From SIG402 sp045639045 (GTDB taxonomy: Bacteria > Bacillota > Clostridia > Christensenellales > Borkfalkiaceae), in contig JAZUCI010000160.1 of assembly GCA_045639045.1 (NCBI GenBank), forward strand, positions 1 through 13,965: a stretch of 13,965 nt of DNA. The letters are read 5' to 3'. Numbering within the stretch: the stretch's first letter is position 1; each line of letters begins with the position of its first letter. Positions 13,636 to 13,965 of this stretch are shown one piece after another. The notes beneath the pieces were generated by a model, which saw only the letters and a list, made by a program, of their open reading frames with translations, was not told the DNA's origin and ran no database searches. Made by a program: the position numbers and the translations under genes.

Positions 13636-13965
13636 TTACTTCTTTTCCCTGCGGTATTCCTTGGGCGTTACCCCCGTTTTTTGCCTAAACAAACGGCAAA
13701 AGCGGTTTAGTTCGGGGAAGCCAACGCGGGCGGCAATTTCGCTAATGCGTAGGCTGGTTTCGGCAAGCAAACGCTTGGCGTGTGATAGCCTTAACGCGGT
13801 TAAATACTGCATGGGGGAAACCCCGCATTCTTCCTTAAACGCGTGCGCCAAATAGTATTTGCTTAAGTGAAAGCGTTGCGCAATATCCTCAAGCGCCATG
13901 GGCGTTGCGTAATTTTCTTCTAAATATTTGCGGATCTCCGTAAATCTTGCGGGGGTGGATAGGGT
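13636..13965 (-). CDS. AraC-family transcriptional regulator, C-terminal part (cut by window edge)
   Basis: The visible 109 residues are the DNA-binding domain of an AraC/XylS regulator with two helix-turn-helix motifs. The first is in LEDIAQRFHLSKYYLAHAFKEECG, the second in ISEIAARVGFPELNRFCRLF. They are followed by the family signature ending GVTPKEYRR. The reading frame stays open from 13899 to the window end with good family sequence (RKYLEENYATP before the first HTH). The ATG at 13899 is therefore internal and the true start and sensor domain lie outside. The fused N-terminal ligand domain, and so the inducer, cannot be known from here. It converges with the lipoprotein gene and is probably transcribed separately. 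Confidence 0.9.
   Translation of the reverse strand, partial: TLSTPARFTEIRKYLEENYATPMALEDIAQRFHLSKYYLAHAFKEECGVSPMQYLTALRLSHAKRLLAETSLRISEIAARVGFPELNRFCRLFRQKTGVTPKEYRREKK

Noticed and set aside
13636..13899. Short complete 87-residue AraC protein starting at 13899
   Set aside because: The frame stays open to the window edge and the extra residues match the AraC family, so the ATG is internal.

Overview
The window looks like a piece of a Bacillota chromosome, most likely from an uncultured gut-type Clostridia. This is inferred from strong AGGAGG-type ribosome sites, sigma-A promoters, a type IV pilus (T4P) locus without the PilN/O/P/Q parts of two-membraned bacteria, XRE regulators, a lipoprotein with an InlB/Flg_new-type repeat, and hairpin-rich repeats between genes. 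I cannot name a genus.

Region 1 (1-7914) is a T4P assembly locus on the + strand. It holds a major pilin with its own extended -10 promoter and a strong terminator, three pilin-like proteins, a divergent PilM-like protein, prepilin peptidase (PilD), platform protein (PilC) and extension ATPase (PilB). PilD would cleave the pilins at Gly|Phe or Gly|Val, PilB would power assembly and PilC would hold the filament base. No PilT retraction ATPase is present here. The gaps 632-1009 and 1508-1894 contain no supported gene. They are filled with palindromic repeats, one of which carries promoter-like boxes in all three of its copies.

Region 2 (7915-10400) starts with a gap of direct and inverted repeats. 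A terminator and a near-consensus promoter overlapping a palindrome follow. Two tandem, overlapping PHP-domain metallohydrolase genes come next and end at a bidirectional terminator.

Region 3 (10398-13620) is a divergent regulatory unit. A very small XRE repressor faces a promoter with a perfect palindrome in its spacer. That promoter feeds a structured leader, a membrane-anchored XRE protein with two CxxC pairs, and a 614-residue lipoprotein. The layout suggests a repressor-controlled envelope operon of unknown function, and it is the part of the window most likely to hold something undescribed.

Region 4 (13636 to the end) is the C-terminal part of an AraC-family regulator on the - strand, cut by the window edge. 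I saw no tRNA, rRNA, CRISPR array, transposase or replication origin.
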